A DNA stretch of 37,207 nucleotides, taken from the NCBI GenBank assembly GCA_030538215.1, contig JAUNUM010000020.1, positions 1 through 37,207 of the forward strand. Reading direction: 5' to 3'. A program made the translations under genes and the position numbers. Under the pieces are notes generated by a model, which was not told the DNA's origin, made no database searches, and saw only the letters and a program-made list of their open reading frames with translations. Each line of letters begins with the position of its first letter. Within the stretch, counting starts at the first letter, position 1. This stretch comes from Bacteroidia bacterium. GTDB taxonomy: Bacteria; Bacteroidota; Bacteroidia; Bacteroidales; Dysgonomonadaceae. Below are positions 9,710 through 17,829 of this stretch, in pieces.

Positions 9710-10789
9710 TTATCCATACATTTTCTCATAATACTTTTGATAATCACCGCTCGTAACGTTATCTAACCAATCTTGATTTTCGAGATACCAACGGACAGTT
9801 TTCTCAATGCCTTCTTCAAATTGCAACGATGGCTCCCAGCCAAGTTCGTTTTTCAGTTTGGAGGAATCGATGGCGTAGCGTAAATCGTGTCCGGCACGAT
9901 CAGTAACGTATGTAATAAGCTTTTCTGATGCTCCCTCTTCGCGACCGAGTAATTTGTCAACCGTTCTAATTATTACTTTAATTAAATCGATATTTTTCCA
10001 TTCATTAAATCCGCCAATGTTGTAGGTCTCTCCGCTTTTTCCTTTATGGAAAATAGTATCGATAGCACGGGCATGATCTTCCACATATAGCCAATCGCGC
10101 ACGTTCTCGCCTTTTCCGTAAACCGGAAGCGGTTTGTTGTTGCGAATATTATTGATAAACAATGGGATTAGCTTTTCGGGGAATTGGTATGATCCGTAGT
10201 TGTTGGAGCAATTGGAAATAACAATAGGCAGGTTGTAAGTGTCTTTATATGCTCTTACAAAATGATCTGACGAAGCTTTTGATGCTGAGTAAGGTGAATG
10301 TGGATCGTATTTAGTTTCTTCAGTAAATAATGTATTATCGAACTTCAGTTCGCCATATACTTCATCTGTGGAAATGTGATAAAAGAGATTTGAGGTTTGA
10401 GTTTTGCGCTTTGGGCTTTGGGGTTGTGATAACCACGACCCGCGAGCGGCTTCCAGCAGGCTTAGCGTTCCCATCACGTTTGTACGAGCAAAACTGAACG
10501 GGTCTTTAATGCTTCTATCTACATGACTTTCTGCAGCTAAGTGGATAACACTATCAATCCGATACTTCTCAAATATACGCAGCATATTATCAAAATCACA
10601 GATATCGGCTTTTTCGAAAATGTAATTAGGGGCATTCTCAATATCTTTTAAATTAGCCAGATTACCGGCATAAGTGAGAACATCAAGATTCACTATTCGA
10701 TAATTAGGATATTTGTTCACAAACAGTCGTACAACGTGTGAGCCGATAAACCCTGCTCCGCCGGTAATTAAAATGTTTCTTTTATTCAT
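9710..10789 (-). CDS. rfbB: dTDP-glucose 4,6-dehydratase (second copy)
   Basis: 359 residues with the same motifs as the first copy: [26 protein letters not shown] and GRDxD-free C-terminus ending in YYEKMYG. It should form the dTDP-rhamnose set with the rfbC and rfbA genes upstream; no rfbD is in the window. It is eight residues longer than the other copy because of a basic, polar insertion (SQPQSPKRKTQTSN) just before LFYHISTDEVYG. The DNA coding for that insertion is a run of five degenerate heptamers. The insertion sits before the active-site strand and probably forms a surface loop, since the reading frame and all catalytic motifs are kept. Confidence 0.95.
   Translation of the reverse strand: MNKRNILITGGAGFIGSHVVRLFVNKYPNYRIVNLDVLTYAGNLANLKDIENAPNYIFEKADICDFDNMLRIFEKYRIDSVIHLAAESHVDRSIKDPFSFARTNVMGTLSLLEAARGSWLSQPQSPKRKTQTSNLFYHISTDEVYGELKFDNTLFTEETKYDPHSPYSASKASSDHFVRAYKDTYNLPIVISNCSNNYGSYQFPEKLIPLFINNIRNNKPLPVYGKGENVRDWLYVEDHARAIDTIFHKGKSGETYNIGGFNEWKNIDLIKVIIRTVDKLLGREEGASEKLITYVTDRAGHDLRYAIDSSKLKNELGWEPSLQFEEGIEKTVRWYLENQDWLDNVTSGDYQKYYEKMYG
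10388..10422. repeat. Five tandem degenerate heptamers inside rfbB
   Basis: The plus strand reads as five consecutive 7-base units: ATTTGAG, GTTTGAG, TTTTGCG, CTTTGGG, CTTTGGG. Every unit has TTTG at positions 2-5. The array accounts for most of the extra residues of this RfbB compared with the copy at 1700-2764. The same seven-base rhythm of TTT is seen at the dprA start (26182-26224). Confidence 0.7.
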
Positions 10790-10805
10790 TTTCTTGATGT
10801 ATTTT

Positions 10806-10889
10806 TATTGGGACACAGATGACGCGGATGCAACAGATAATAACTGTTTTATTAGTGTAAATCTTGTTTAATCAGTGCCATCAGTGTGC
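10806..10889. repeat. 84-bp imperfect palindromic repeat, copy A
   Basis: It runs from TATTGGGACACAG to CATCAGTGTGC and aligns over its full length with copy B (11289-11373), with a handful of substitutions and one single-base gap. The outer arms are imperfectly inverted: ACACAGATGACGC on the left against ACACTGATGGCAC on the reverse strand of the right arm. It begins 17 bases upstream of the rfbB start. Its right part encodes the last seven residues and the stop of the GxxExxY gene. Confidence 0.85.
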
Positions 10890-11278
10890 TGTTTCTTTCT
10901 ATCGTTAGTGAATATCTTACGTCTTATTTCGGGTCCTTTTCCAAAATTTAAAAGCAAGCCTATTTCTAATTCTGTTGCTTTCAAGTAATTTATTAATTGC
11001 CATTCATGTTCTTCTCTTAAACATTCCGCGGCCTTTATTTCGATAATTATTGAATTATTTACACATAAATCTGCAAAATAGTCACCTACTAACAAATCTT
11101 TGTAATAAACACTTATTGGTTTTTGACGCTCGACAAATAAACCATTTTGCTGCAATTCATAAAACATGGCTTTTTCGTAAACTTTTTCAAGAAATCCAAA
11201 ACCCAATGTATTATATACAGTATAAAAATGTCTGATAATCTCTGATGTTAATTGCGAATGCAGGTATTTAGCTTGCAT
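10868..11278 (-). CDS. GxxExxY family protein, PD-(D/E)XK nuclease-like
   Basis: 136 residues. The family signature GFLEKVY is at residues 28-34. A possible nuclease core follows: Asp65/Asp70 in DYFADL, then EIK at 80-82 and QLINYLKAT at 94-102. The fold and motif are known for the family, but its function is not. The gene interrupts an rfb operon and has no clear link to sugar synthesis. The last seven residues (QHTDGTD) and the stop are encoded by the flanking palindromic repeat, so the tail was probably acquired from the repeat. The start is at 11276-11278, 11 bases from copy B. It may act in DNA processing of its own cassette, which is inference only. Confidence 0.85.
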   Translation of the reverse strand: MQAKYLHSQLTSEIIRHFYTVYNTLGFGFLEKVYEKAMFYELQQNGLFVERQKPISVYYKDLLVGDYFADLCVNNSIIIEIKAAECLREEHEWQLINYLKATELEIGLLLNFGKGPEIRRKIFTNDRKKQHTDGTD

Positions 11279-11288
11279 AATAAAATAC

Positions 11289-11373
11289 TATTGGAACACA
11301 GATGACGCTGATGCAACAGATAATAACTGCTTTATTCAGTGCAAATCTTGTTCAATCAGTGTCATCAGTGTGC
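11289..11373. repeat. 85-bp imperfect palindromic repeat, copy B
   Basis: A direct copy of the repeat at 10806-10889, reading TATTGGAACACAG at its left end and CATCAGTGTGC at its right end. It lies between the GxxExxY start and the body of rfbC. About 35 bases of it are read as the last 12 codons of rfbC, and the rfbC stop (11336-11338) is inside it. Confidence 0.85.
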
Positions 11374-11890
11374 CATTCTTCTTATCTTTCTCCGATAAAA
11401 TAATATCCTTTAAAGGAGTTTGCCAGTCAATTCCCAATGCCGGGTCATTCCATAAGATGCCGGCTTCATGATCGGGGGCATAGTAGTTGTCGCATTTGTA
11501 TTGGAAGATAGCTTCATCGCTTAATACCACAAATCCATGAGCAAATCCTCGTGGAATAAAAAGCTGTCGTTTATTCTTTTCCGATAATTCCACGGCAATG
11601 TGCTTGCCAAATGTTGGTGAGTTTTTTCGAATATCTACGGTAATATCCAGCACTTTCCCTTTAACCACACGCACTAATTTGGCTTGTTCGTAAGGCGGTT
11701 TTTGAAAATGCAGTCCACGTAAAACACCGTACTTCGATTTCGATTCATTATCTTGCACAAAAGTTGTTTTGCATACTTTTTCTTCAAATTCTCGTTGCGA
11801 AAACGATTCAAAAAAATATCCACGTTCATCATCAAAAACCTTTGGTTCTATGATAACGAGACCCTCTATTTCGGTTTTAATAATATTCAT
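11336..11890 (-). CDS. rfbC: dTDP-4-dehydrorhamnose 3,5-epimerase
   Basis: 184 residues, the normal RmlC size. The cupin core is complete: [12 protein letters not shown], the active-site LRGLHFQ with its His, [23 protein letters not shown], and PRGFAHGF. It epimerises dTDP-4-keto-6-deoxyglucose at C3 and C5 towards dTDP-rhamnose. The start overlaps the rfbA stop by four bases (11887-11890). The last 12 residues ([12 protein letters not shown]) are encoded by palindromic repeat copy B, so the native C-terminus seems to have been replaced when the cassette arrived. The tail is outside the catalytic core, so activity is probably kept. Confidence 0.95.
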   Translation of the reverse strand: MNIIKTEIEGLVIIEPKVFDDERGYFFESFSQREFEEKVCKTTFVQDNESKSKYGVLRGLHFQKPPYEQAKLVRVVKGKVLDITVDIRKNSPTFGKHIAVELSEKNKRQLFIPRGFAHGFVVLSDEAIFQYKCDNYYAPDHEAGILWNDPALGIDWQTPLKDIILSEKDKKNGTLMTLIEQDLH

Positions 11891-12759
11891 TCAATTAGTC
11901 TCAACAGATATTGTCCATACTCATTCTTTTTCATTGGCTCTGCCAATTCTCGAAGTTTTTCGTTGCTAATCCATTCGTTGCGCCAAGCGATTTCTTCGAG
12001 ACAGGATATTTTTAATCCTTGCCTCTTTTCCAATACTTCAATAAATGTAGATGCTTCGGATAAAGAACCAAAAGTGCCGGTATCTAACCAGGCAAAGCCA
12101 CGACCCAGAAGTTGAACATTAAGCTGCTGTCTGTTTAAAAACTCCTGATTTACAGTAGTTATCTCCAATTCTCCTCTGGCGGAAGGCTTAACATTTTTTG
12201 CAATTTCTACTACTTTCTTCGGATAGAAGTAAAGCCCTACAACCGCATAATTCGATTTTGGTTCTTTGGGCTTTTCTTCAATGCTCAACACATTGCCTTC
12301 TTTATCAAACTCGGCTACGCCGTATCGTTCCGGATTATTTACGTAATATCCGAAAATAGTGGCTTTATTATTTTCTTCTGCATCTTTCACGGCTTGCTTT
12401 AGCAGAGTGGAGAAACCATGTCCGTAAAATATATTGTCGCCCAGCACCAAACAGGCGCAATCGTTTCCGATAAATTCTTCGCCAATGATAAATGCCTGTG
12501 CCAGCCCATCGGGAGAGGGTTGTTCGGCATAAGTAAAATTTACACCATAATCTGATCCGTCGCCCAATAATCTTTTAAATCCCGAAAGATCGTGCGGAGT
12601 AGAAATAATGAGAATGTCTCTAACTCCTGCAAGCATAAGGGCAGAGATGGGATAGTAAACCATTGGCTTATCAAAAACCGGGATAAGTTGTTTAGAAATT
12701 CCTTTGGTGATTGGATAAAGTCGGGTGCCGGAGCCACCGGCAAGAACAATTCCTTTCAT
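11887..12759 (-). CDS. rfbA: Glucose-1-phosphate thymidylyltransferase (second copy)
   Basis: 290 residues with the full RmlA signature [29 protein letters not shown], and [11 protein letters not shown]. It is the first gene of the rfbA-rfbC-(GxxExxY)-rfbB unit and is closely similar to the protein encoded at 2761-3633. It commits glucose-1-phosphate to dTDP-sugar synthesis, and in other bacteria it is feedback-inhibited by dTDP-rhamnose; two copies could let the two dTDP-sugar branches be controlled separately. Upstream is a 171-bp divergent region with promoter boxes for both directions. Confidence 0.96.
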   Translation of the reverse strand: MKGIVLAGGSGTRLYPITKGISKQLIPVFDKPMVYYPISALMLAGVRDILIISTPHDLSGFKRLLGDGSDYGVNFTYAEQPSPDGLAQAFIIGEEFIGNDCACLVLGDNIFYGHGFSTLLKQAVKDAEENNKATIFGYYVNNPERYGVAEFDKEGNVLSIEEKPKEPKSNYAVVGLYFYPKKVVEIAKNVKPSARGELEITTVNQEFLNRQQLNVQLLGRGFAWLDTGTFGSLSEASTFIEVLEKRQGLKISCLEEIAWRNEWISNEKLRELAEPMKKNEYGQYLLRLIE

Positions 12760-12790
12760 CTGATTTTATCAATTTGAATGAAGTAATTAA

Positions 12791-12798
12791 CAAAAGTA
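12791..12798 (-). promoter_or_regulatory. Promoter -7 box for rfbA-rfbC-rfbB
   Basis: The minus strand reads TACTTTTG (TAnnTTTG), about 32 bases upstream of the rfbA start. The flanking ATTACTTTTGTTAATT resembles the box before the export operon at 9578-9585. No clear -33 TTTG is seen. Confidence 0.5.
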
Positions 12799-12902
12799 AT
12801 AAATAAAAATAAAAAGTCCATCGAATTAATGATAATTCAAAACAGTTTCTCAAATACAGCAATTACCTCTAACGAAATAACAAAACTATAATTTTTTATA
12901 AT

Positions 12903-12910
12903 TATCTTTG
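12903..12910 (+). promoter_or_regulatory. Promoter -7 box for the DUF3078 gene
   Basis: The plus strand reads TATCTTTG, a full TAnnTTTG match. Transcription would start near 12916, leaving about 15 bases before the ATG at 12931 or about 33 before the in-frame ATG at 12949. This makes the later start a little more comfortable. Confidence 0.5.
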
Positions 12911-12930
12911 TCTTTCAAACACTATAAAGA

Positions 12931-14436
12931 ATGTCAAATAATACAATAATGAAACAGATTGGTTTGTTTCTCATTTTTTTGATTAGTCCGTTTTTTTTGT
13001 TGAAAACTGTTGCTCAGGTGTCCGAAAGCTCAGACCTTTTTGAAAGTATAACAGATATTGAAAGGTTAATTCAGCAAGAGCGGGTTCAAGATCGTCCGGT
13101 ACAGACTTTGCCCACCATTGCTCAACAAAGAGACACAATTAAAAATCGTTCGGTTAGTACTGTAGAAATTCCTTTAGACTCTTTGTATAGCAGAAAGGCG
13201 AATGGTACTCTGCAACTTTCTGATAATTCATATAATACCGAATCTTTAAACAGGCTCACTTTTAAAGATACTATTTTTTATAATCCACTTTTTTTGCCAA
13301 TGATATTTACCGGGAAAATTCTTCCTGCTGATTTATCTTTCTATTCGCCTAAAAAAAGTAATCTTTATGAGGGTTTGTTAATTCCGCAGGAAAGAACCTT
13401 TGCTTCAAACTTGTTGCATGCCGAGTTTGTAAATAAAACACGTAGAGATTTTTATCGAGAATATCCTGATCGTGTGAAACTTTCGGCTTTTCATCTTGAT
13501 TCGTTGCCATCATCGAGCAAAGATGCTGAAGTGATAGAAAGTTTTAATCCTTTCAAGGAGTTGATTTCCACAGAAACGAGTTATTCGTTAAATGCTCCTT
13601 TGATTTCAGGAGCGGAAATAAAGCGAAAATACTGGATTTTTAATGGTGAACACTCGTTTCAGTTAACTCAAAGCTATTTCTCGCCAAATTGGCATAAAGG
13701 TGGAACAAGCGCCTTTACCTTTGTCAATAATCACACTATACGAATGAATTATCGGAAAGACAAAGTACGATTCAATAATACCTTTGAGTGGAGACTTTCT
13801 CTCTTTACTGCTCCCAATGATACTGTTAGAAAATACAGGATAGGTGATGATTTAATACGTTATTACGGAGATTTTGGCGTAGATGCGTTTCATAAGAATT
13901 GGTCTTATTCAACTAATTTAGATGTGAGATCGCAACTTTTCAATAATTATCCTATCAATTCTACCGAGCTTCGTTCGGCATTCTTAGCTCCATTATACGT
14001 AAACGCCGGGGTTGGTTTGAAATATAACTTAGACAAAAGATCGAAGGAAGTAAGGCATCGCAGGGTTCGATTAGATTTGCATTTAGCTCCTATAAGTTTT
14101 AATTTCAGATATGTTGGCAACGATAAAGTAAAAGTAACCCGTTACGGTATTGAAGATGGGAAAAAAACTACTTTCGATTTAGGTTCTACGGTTACGGCCA
14201 ATCTTATTTACGATTTCAACCGATACATTACGTGGAATTCACGACTGAAATATTTCACAAGCTATCATAAAGTAGAAACCGAGTTCGAAAATACGCTGAA
14301 CATGGCTCTGACTAATGCTTTCTCTACGAGATTTTTCTTAAATCTTCGTTACGATGATAGTGTACCGCCCGATCCAAAGTTCAAATATCTGCAAATTACT
14401 CAACTACTTAGTTTTGGATTAAATTATAAGTGGTGA
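12931..14436 (+). CDS. DUF3078 outer-membrane-type protein
   Basis: 501 residues with a signal peptide (hydrophobic run at about residues 9-26 ending VAQ). The DUF3078 region begins around residue 245 with SYFSPNWHKGGTSAFTFVNN, in which the W..GG..A motif is typical of the family. The C-terminal half has alternating aromatic strands and ends in a Lys-Trp after FGLNYKW, like a beta-barrel. It is probably an outer-membrane protein; no function is established. The start could be 12949 (MKQIGLFLIFLI), which gives a cleaner signal peptide. It is a single gene, transcribed away from the rfb unit and convergent with fmt. Confidence 0.8.
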   Translation: MSNNTIMKQIGLFLIFLISPFFLLKTVAQVSESSDLFESITDIERLIQQERVQDRPVQTLPTIAQQRDTIKNRSVSTVEIPLDSLYSRKANGTLQLSDNSYNTESLNRLTFKDTIFYNPLFLPMIFTGKILPADLSFYSPKKSNLYEGLLIPQERTFASNLLHAEFVNKTRRDFYREYPDRVKLSAFHLDSLPSSSKDAEVIESFNPFKELISTETSYSLNAPLISGAEIKRKYWIFNGEHSFQLTQSYFSPNWHKGGTSAFTFVNNHTIRMNYRKDKVRFNNTFEWRLSLFTAPNDTVRKYRIGDDLIRYYGDFGVDAFHKNWSYSTNLDVRSQLFNNYPINSTELRSAFLAPLYVNAGVGLKYNLDKRSKEVRHRRVRLDLHLAPISFNFRYVGNDKVKVTRYGIEDGKKTTFDLGSTVTANLIYDFNRYITWNSRLKYFTSYHKVETEFENTLNMALTNAFSTRFFLNLRYDDSVPPDPKFKYLQITQLLSFGLNYKW

Positions 14437-14522
14437 TTGGATTGTGAGGTGCTGGGTGTCAAGACGAAAGTTCAGCTTTGTCTGGATGTCTATTCAATAC
14501 CCATTGTTCAACGCTCTTTTTC

Positions 14523-15476
14523 CTACGAATTAAACGAAAATCCATTTAGAAAATCTTTAATTTTCATCCGTTTTTTTCCAGACAACTGAATATCTAAAAT
14601 GTCGATAAGGCCATCTTGTGCAGCAATCTGCAAGGTGGTTTTGTTGTCTGTAAACAGTTCTCCCAATTTAAGCCGGTGTGACTTGTGGACAGTTTTTGTT
14701 TCAAAAATCTTGAAATTCAATTTTTCACCGTTGATTTCAAGTTCTGTCCAGGCGGCAGGGTAGGGCGATAAACCTCGAACAAAGTTATGGATTTCTTGTA
14801 TCGGTTTGTTCCAGTCAATCTCACATGTTTCTTTAAAGATTTTAGGTGCCGACTTCAGTTCTTTTTCGTTGTCGAAAAAAAGATTTTGTGGCTGCGACTG
14901 TATAGAATCGTCAATAACTGCATCAATGGTTTTTAAAACCAGCTGCGCTCCCAACGCCATTAGTTTATTGTGAACAGTTTCTACGTTATCGTTATTTTCG
15001 ATAGTAATTTTTTCCTGAAAAATAATCTCTCCGGTATCAATTTCATGTTTGAGAAAAAATGTAGTTACACCGGTTTCTTTTTCGCCGTTGATAATTGCCC
15101 AATTGATGGGCGCTGCACCGCGATATTGTGGTAGCAACGATGCGTGAAGGTTAAACGTTCCGCGTGGCGGCATACTCCAAACCGTTTCGGGAAGCATTCT
15201 AAAAGCCACAACCACCTGAATATCGGCTTCCAAACGTTTTAGCTCGTTCAGAAAAACTTCATTTTTTAGGTTTGAAGGTTGTAAAATATGTAATCCTTTG
15301 GATAAAGCATATTCTTTTACTGCCGATGGTTGAAGTTTATAACCTCGACCGGCAGGCTTATCGGGCGCTGTTATTACACCAACAACATTATAATTGTTTT
15401 CCACAAGAGCTTTTAACGACTCCACCGCGAAATCGGGAGTTCCCATAAAAATAATGCGTAAATCTTCTTTATTCAT
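14523..15476 (-). CDS. fmt: Methionyl-tRNA formyltransferase
   Basis: 317 residues. FMGTPDFAVESL opens the protein, the formyl-folate motif SLLPQYRGAAPINWAI is complete, and the catalytic residues are visible as Asn and His in FNLHASLLP and Asp in HEIDTGEIIF. It formylates the initiator Met-tRNA with 10-formyl-THF. Although def is often next to fmt in other bacteria, it is absent here. The gene is divergent from pabB with 64 bases between the starts. Confidence 0.97.
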   Translation of the reverse strand: MNKEDLRIIFMGTPDFAVESLKALVENNYNVVGVITAPDKPAGRGYKLQPSAVKEYALSKGLHILQPSNLKNEVFLNELKRLEADIQVVVAFRMLPETVWSMPPRGTFNLHASLLPQYRGAAPINWAIINGEKETGVTTFFLKHEIDTGEIIFQEKITIENNDNVETVHNKLMALGAQLVLKTIDAVIDDSIQSQPQNLFFDNEKELKSAPKIFKETCEIDWNKPIQEIHNFVRGLSPYPAAWTELEINGEKLNFKIFETKTVHKSHRLKLGELFTDNKTTLQIAAQDGLIDILDIQLSGKKRMKIKDFLNGFSFNS

Positions 15477-15498
15477 TCTCTATTTTTCTCTTTTTATG

Positions 15499-15506
15499 CA
15501 AAAATA
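15499..15506 (-). promoter_or_regulatory. Promoter -7 box for fmt
   Basis: The minus strand reads TATTTTTG (TAnnTTTG), 22 bases upstream of the fmt ATG. It lies 22 bases from the opposing pabB box, so the two promoters overlap. Confidence 0.45.
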
Positions 15507-15528
15507 GCAGAAAAACATCGAAATAGAG

Positions 15529-15536
15529 TAATTTTG
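15529..15536 (+). promoter_or_regulatory. Promoter -7 box for the pabB-like gene
   Basis: The plus strand reads TAATTTTG (TAnnTTTG). Transcription would start near 15542, almost on the first ATG (15541), so either the message is essentially leaderless or the ATG at 15574 is used. Confidence 0.45.
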
Positions 15537-15540
15537 CAGT

Positions 15541-16515
15541 ATGTTTACTCAGTGCAATCATATAAAATTGAAAATGAATGAAGCCGGACAGACGGGAACA
15601 CCCTTTTTGTTTGGCATCAATTTTGAGTTGAGTGAAGGTTTTTTTATAGAAAATCCTCTTCAACAGTCAGAAATTCTTTTCGATATCAACGGTATAAAAA
15701 ATTGTACGGAAGATGCGGAGAAAAAACTTTTTCATTTTTCTGCTTTTCCCGAAAGCTATAGTCACTATTCACAACGTTTCAACCATGTGATGAGTGGTTT
15801 ACAAAGTGGTGAAATTCTTCTTGCTAATCTGACGATAAAAACACCGATAGAAACGGATTTATCTCTAAAAGAAATATTTTTGCGTAGCAATAAGGCATTG
15901 TATCGGTTGTACATCCCCAACAGGTTTGTTTGCTTTTCTCCCGAACGTTTTGTGCGAATAGAGAATGGGAAAATATTTTCGCATCCAATGAAAGGAACTA
16001 TCGACGCCTCTATTGAAAATGCGGCGGAAGTTATTTTGAATGACTTCAAAGAAAAAGCCGAGCATCATACCATTGTAAATTTAACTTGCGACGATATAAA
16101 TCGGGTTGCAATTGAAGCAAAAGTAAATCGTTTTCGTTATATCGATAAATTAGAAACCACTAATGGCAGTATTTTGCAAGTGAGTTCCGAAATTGAAGGG
16201 ACGTTACCGAATAATTGGTTAGAAAACCTGGGTGAGCTTTTCTTTGAATTGTTGCCGGCCGGTTCAATTTTGGGATCGCCAAGGCAAACCTCGTTCAATA
16301 TAATTCGCGAAGCGGAACAGGAAACACGCGGTTTTTATACCGGAGTAGCCGGCTTTTTCGATGGCGAAAAGCTGGACTCTTGTGTGTTAATTCGTTATAT
16401 CGAACAAATAGATAATCTATTTTATTTCAGAAGTGGAGGTGGTATCACCATTGATAGCGAATGCAGAAAAGAGTACGACGAAGCCATTAAAAAAGTATAT
16501 TTGCCTTTTCAATAA
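15541..16515 (+). CDS. pabB: Aminodeoxychorismate synthase component I-like protein
   Basis: 324 residues of the chorismate-binding family in its short form, without the long N-terminal domain. Visible motifs are HPMKGTID, TCDDINRVA, the LLPAGSILGSPRQTS segment that corresponds to the catalytic PAGSVTGAPK, GFYTGVAGFF, and RSGGGITIDSECRKEYDEA. The enzyme should make 4-amino-4-deoxychorismate for folate synthesis. The next gene encodes a class IV aminotransferase, consistent with the lyase step. The upstream promoter box is so close that an ATG at 15574 is possible; the residues before it resemble those of family members, so I keep 15541. No glutaminase partner gene is adjacent. Confidence 0.85.
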   Translation: MFTQCNHIKLKMNEAGQTGTPFLFGINFELSEGFFIENPLQQSEILFDINGIKNCTEDAEKKLFHFSAFPESYSHYSQRFNHVMSGLQSGEILLANLTIKTPIETDLSLKEIFLRSNKALYRLYIPNRFVCFSPERFVRIENGKIFSHPMKGTIDASIENAAEVILNDFKEKAEHHTIVNLTCDDINRVAIEAKVNRFRYIDKLETTNGSILQVSSEIEGTLPNNWLENLGELFFELLPAGSILGSPRQTSFNIIREAEQETRGFYTGVAGFFDGEKLDSCVLIRYIEQIDNLFYFRSGGGITIDSECRKEYDEAIKKVYLPFQ

Positions 16516-16531
16516 ACTACAAAAAACGATT

Positions 16532-17125
16532 ATGTTTCTCGAAACTATTTGCATAAAAAACGGTGTTGTACAGAATTTAGATGCGCATATTATCCGAATG
16601 GAACAAACGGCTGCATGTTTCGGTTTTCCTGCTCCAATATTGCCTTGTCTTAAATCAATGTTGCCCAAATCGCTTAGCTATACTAACGTGAAATGTAAAA
16701 TTGAGTACGAGAAAAGTATTCAAAATATTGAGTTTATGGCATACACTCCCAAACTAATTTGCTCGCTTAGGCTTGTTGAAGCAAATGACATTAACTATTC
16801 GTTCAAGTTTTCCAACCGCTCTGAACTAAATGCCTTGAATAACGAAAAAGAGGAATGTGATGAAGTGCTAATCATACAAAATGGTTGTATAACCGATACC
16901 ACGTACAGCAATGTTGTTTTTCAAAAAAATAATAAATTTTTTACTCCCAAAACTTATTTGCTGAACGGAACAAAACGACAAAAATTACTTCGGAAATCCA
17001 TTATTCACGAAGCAGGAATTACTGTTGATAACTTGTATGAGTTTGAACATGTGCATCTTATTAACTCAATGCTTGATATAGAAGATGGAATAAAATGTCC
17101 GGTACTCAATATCTTTTCTGTTTGA
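16532..17125 (+). CDS. pabC: Class IV aminotransferase, probable aminodeoxychorismate lyase
   Basis: 197 residues from the ATG at 16532, 16 bases after the pabB stop. The frame is open further upstream, but the MFLETICIKNGVVQNLDAH start matches family members. The PLP lysine is probably Lys92 in YSFKFSNRSELNAL, and the ITDTTYSNVVF segment fits the cofactor phosphate-binding region. It should convert aminodeoxychorismate to p-aminobenzoate and pyruvate. It is shorter than enterobacterial PabC (about 270), as in other Bacteroidetes members. A branched-chain aminotransferase role is less likely given the pabB neighbour. Confidence 0.8.
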   Translation: MFLETICIKNGVVQNLDAHIIRMEQTAACFGFPAPILPCLKSMLPKSLSYTNVKCKIEYEKSIQNIEFMAYTPKLICSLRLVEANDINYSFKFSNRSELNALNNEKEECDEVLIIQNGCITDTTYSNVVFQKNNKFFTPKTYLLNGTKRQKLLRKSIIHEAGITVDNLYEFEHVHLINSMLDIEDGIKCPVLNIFSV

Positions 17126-17162
17126 TTGTGTAGAGTACTATCGTCTAAGAATAAAATAATGT

Positions 17163-17672
17163 TTATTTCTTCCAGAAAGTAAATCGTTTAATCCACAGAT
17201 AAATAGAGGAAATTCCGATAAAGAGAAGCAAAAAGATAAGGAGATATTTATTTATTGATGCTTCGATAATATTTTTTTGTATGTAAGTTGTAGTAATTAG
17301 CGAAAAGTAAAGTGAGTTGGTAATAAGAGCAATAACCCATCCCCACGATTTCATATTCATCAAACCTATGAAGCCCAGTAAAGAAAATGTGCTGAGCCAA
17401 ATAAAAGAATACTCAGAAAACACATGTGTGAATGCCAAAAATGTTTTTTTTAAAAAAGAAGTATGTATTAGGGTTTCGGTTAAAGAGAACTGCATGTAAT
17501 CTGCTATATTTAGGCCTAAAATAATCACCCATATAGAAAGCTGACACATCGCAATAACGAAAATTGCTTTTGGTCGTTTTACTTTCATATACCGACGAAA
17601 AGATACTACTTTCATATTAACATTCGGCAGACTAAATGATTGGTAGGCGCTATTTAATTGTCGATTCTCCAT
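17163..17672 (-). CDS. Hypothetical membrane protein, four to five helices
   Basis: 169 residues. After a basic, soluble N-terminus (1-36) come hydrophobic segments at about 37-58, 75-93, 94-113, 116-137 and 143-163, and a basic tail (KRFTFWKK). I do not recognise the family. The first helix follows KVKRPKAI. It is a single gene with a promoter-like box 37 bases upstream, and lies tail to tail with the pabC-like gene. A bacterial DoxX-like or small-transport role cannot be supported from the sequence. Confidence 0.65.
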   Translation of the reverse strand: MENRQLNSAYQSFSLPNVNMKVVSFRRYMKVKRPKAIFVIAMCQLSIWVIILGLNIADYMQFSLTETLIHTSFLKKTFLAFTHVFSEYSFIWLSTFSLLGFIGLMNMKSWGWVIALITNSLYFSLITTTYIQKNIIEASINKYLLIFLLLFIGISSIYLWIKRFTFWKK

Positions 17673-17708
17673 TTCTAAAAAATGCTGTTCTCTATTTATT
17701 TAAGGTAA

Positions 17709-17716
17709 CAAAGATA
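17709..17716 (-). promoter_or_regulatory. Promoter -7 box for the membrane protein at 17163-17672
   Basis: The minus strand reads TATCTTTG (TAnnTTTG). A start near 17703 would leave a leader of about 31 bases. No good -33 box is visible at the expected distance. Confidence 0.5.
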
Positions 17717-17829
17717 TGCCAATCGTAAATCATTAAAAAAGAAAAGCCGTTACATTTTTGTGAAGAATTCAGCTTAAATAGGCAAAAAATAAGTTTAAGA
17801 TCTTCACAAACTCCCTAAGTAAAAGTAAC

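Larger units (their letters stand above)
10806..11373. mobile_element. Putative GxxExxY cassette flanked by direct palindromic repeats
   Basis: The unit consists of copy A, one GxxExxY gene and copy B, set between rfbB and rfbC of an otherwise continuous rfbA-rfbC-rfbB unit. Both repeats point the same way and each begins just upstream of the start codon of the gene to its left (17 bases for rfbB, 11 for GxxExxY). There is no transposase, no obvious target duplication and no insertion-sequence end, so calling it mobile is an inference from the structure. Confidence 0.5.
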
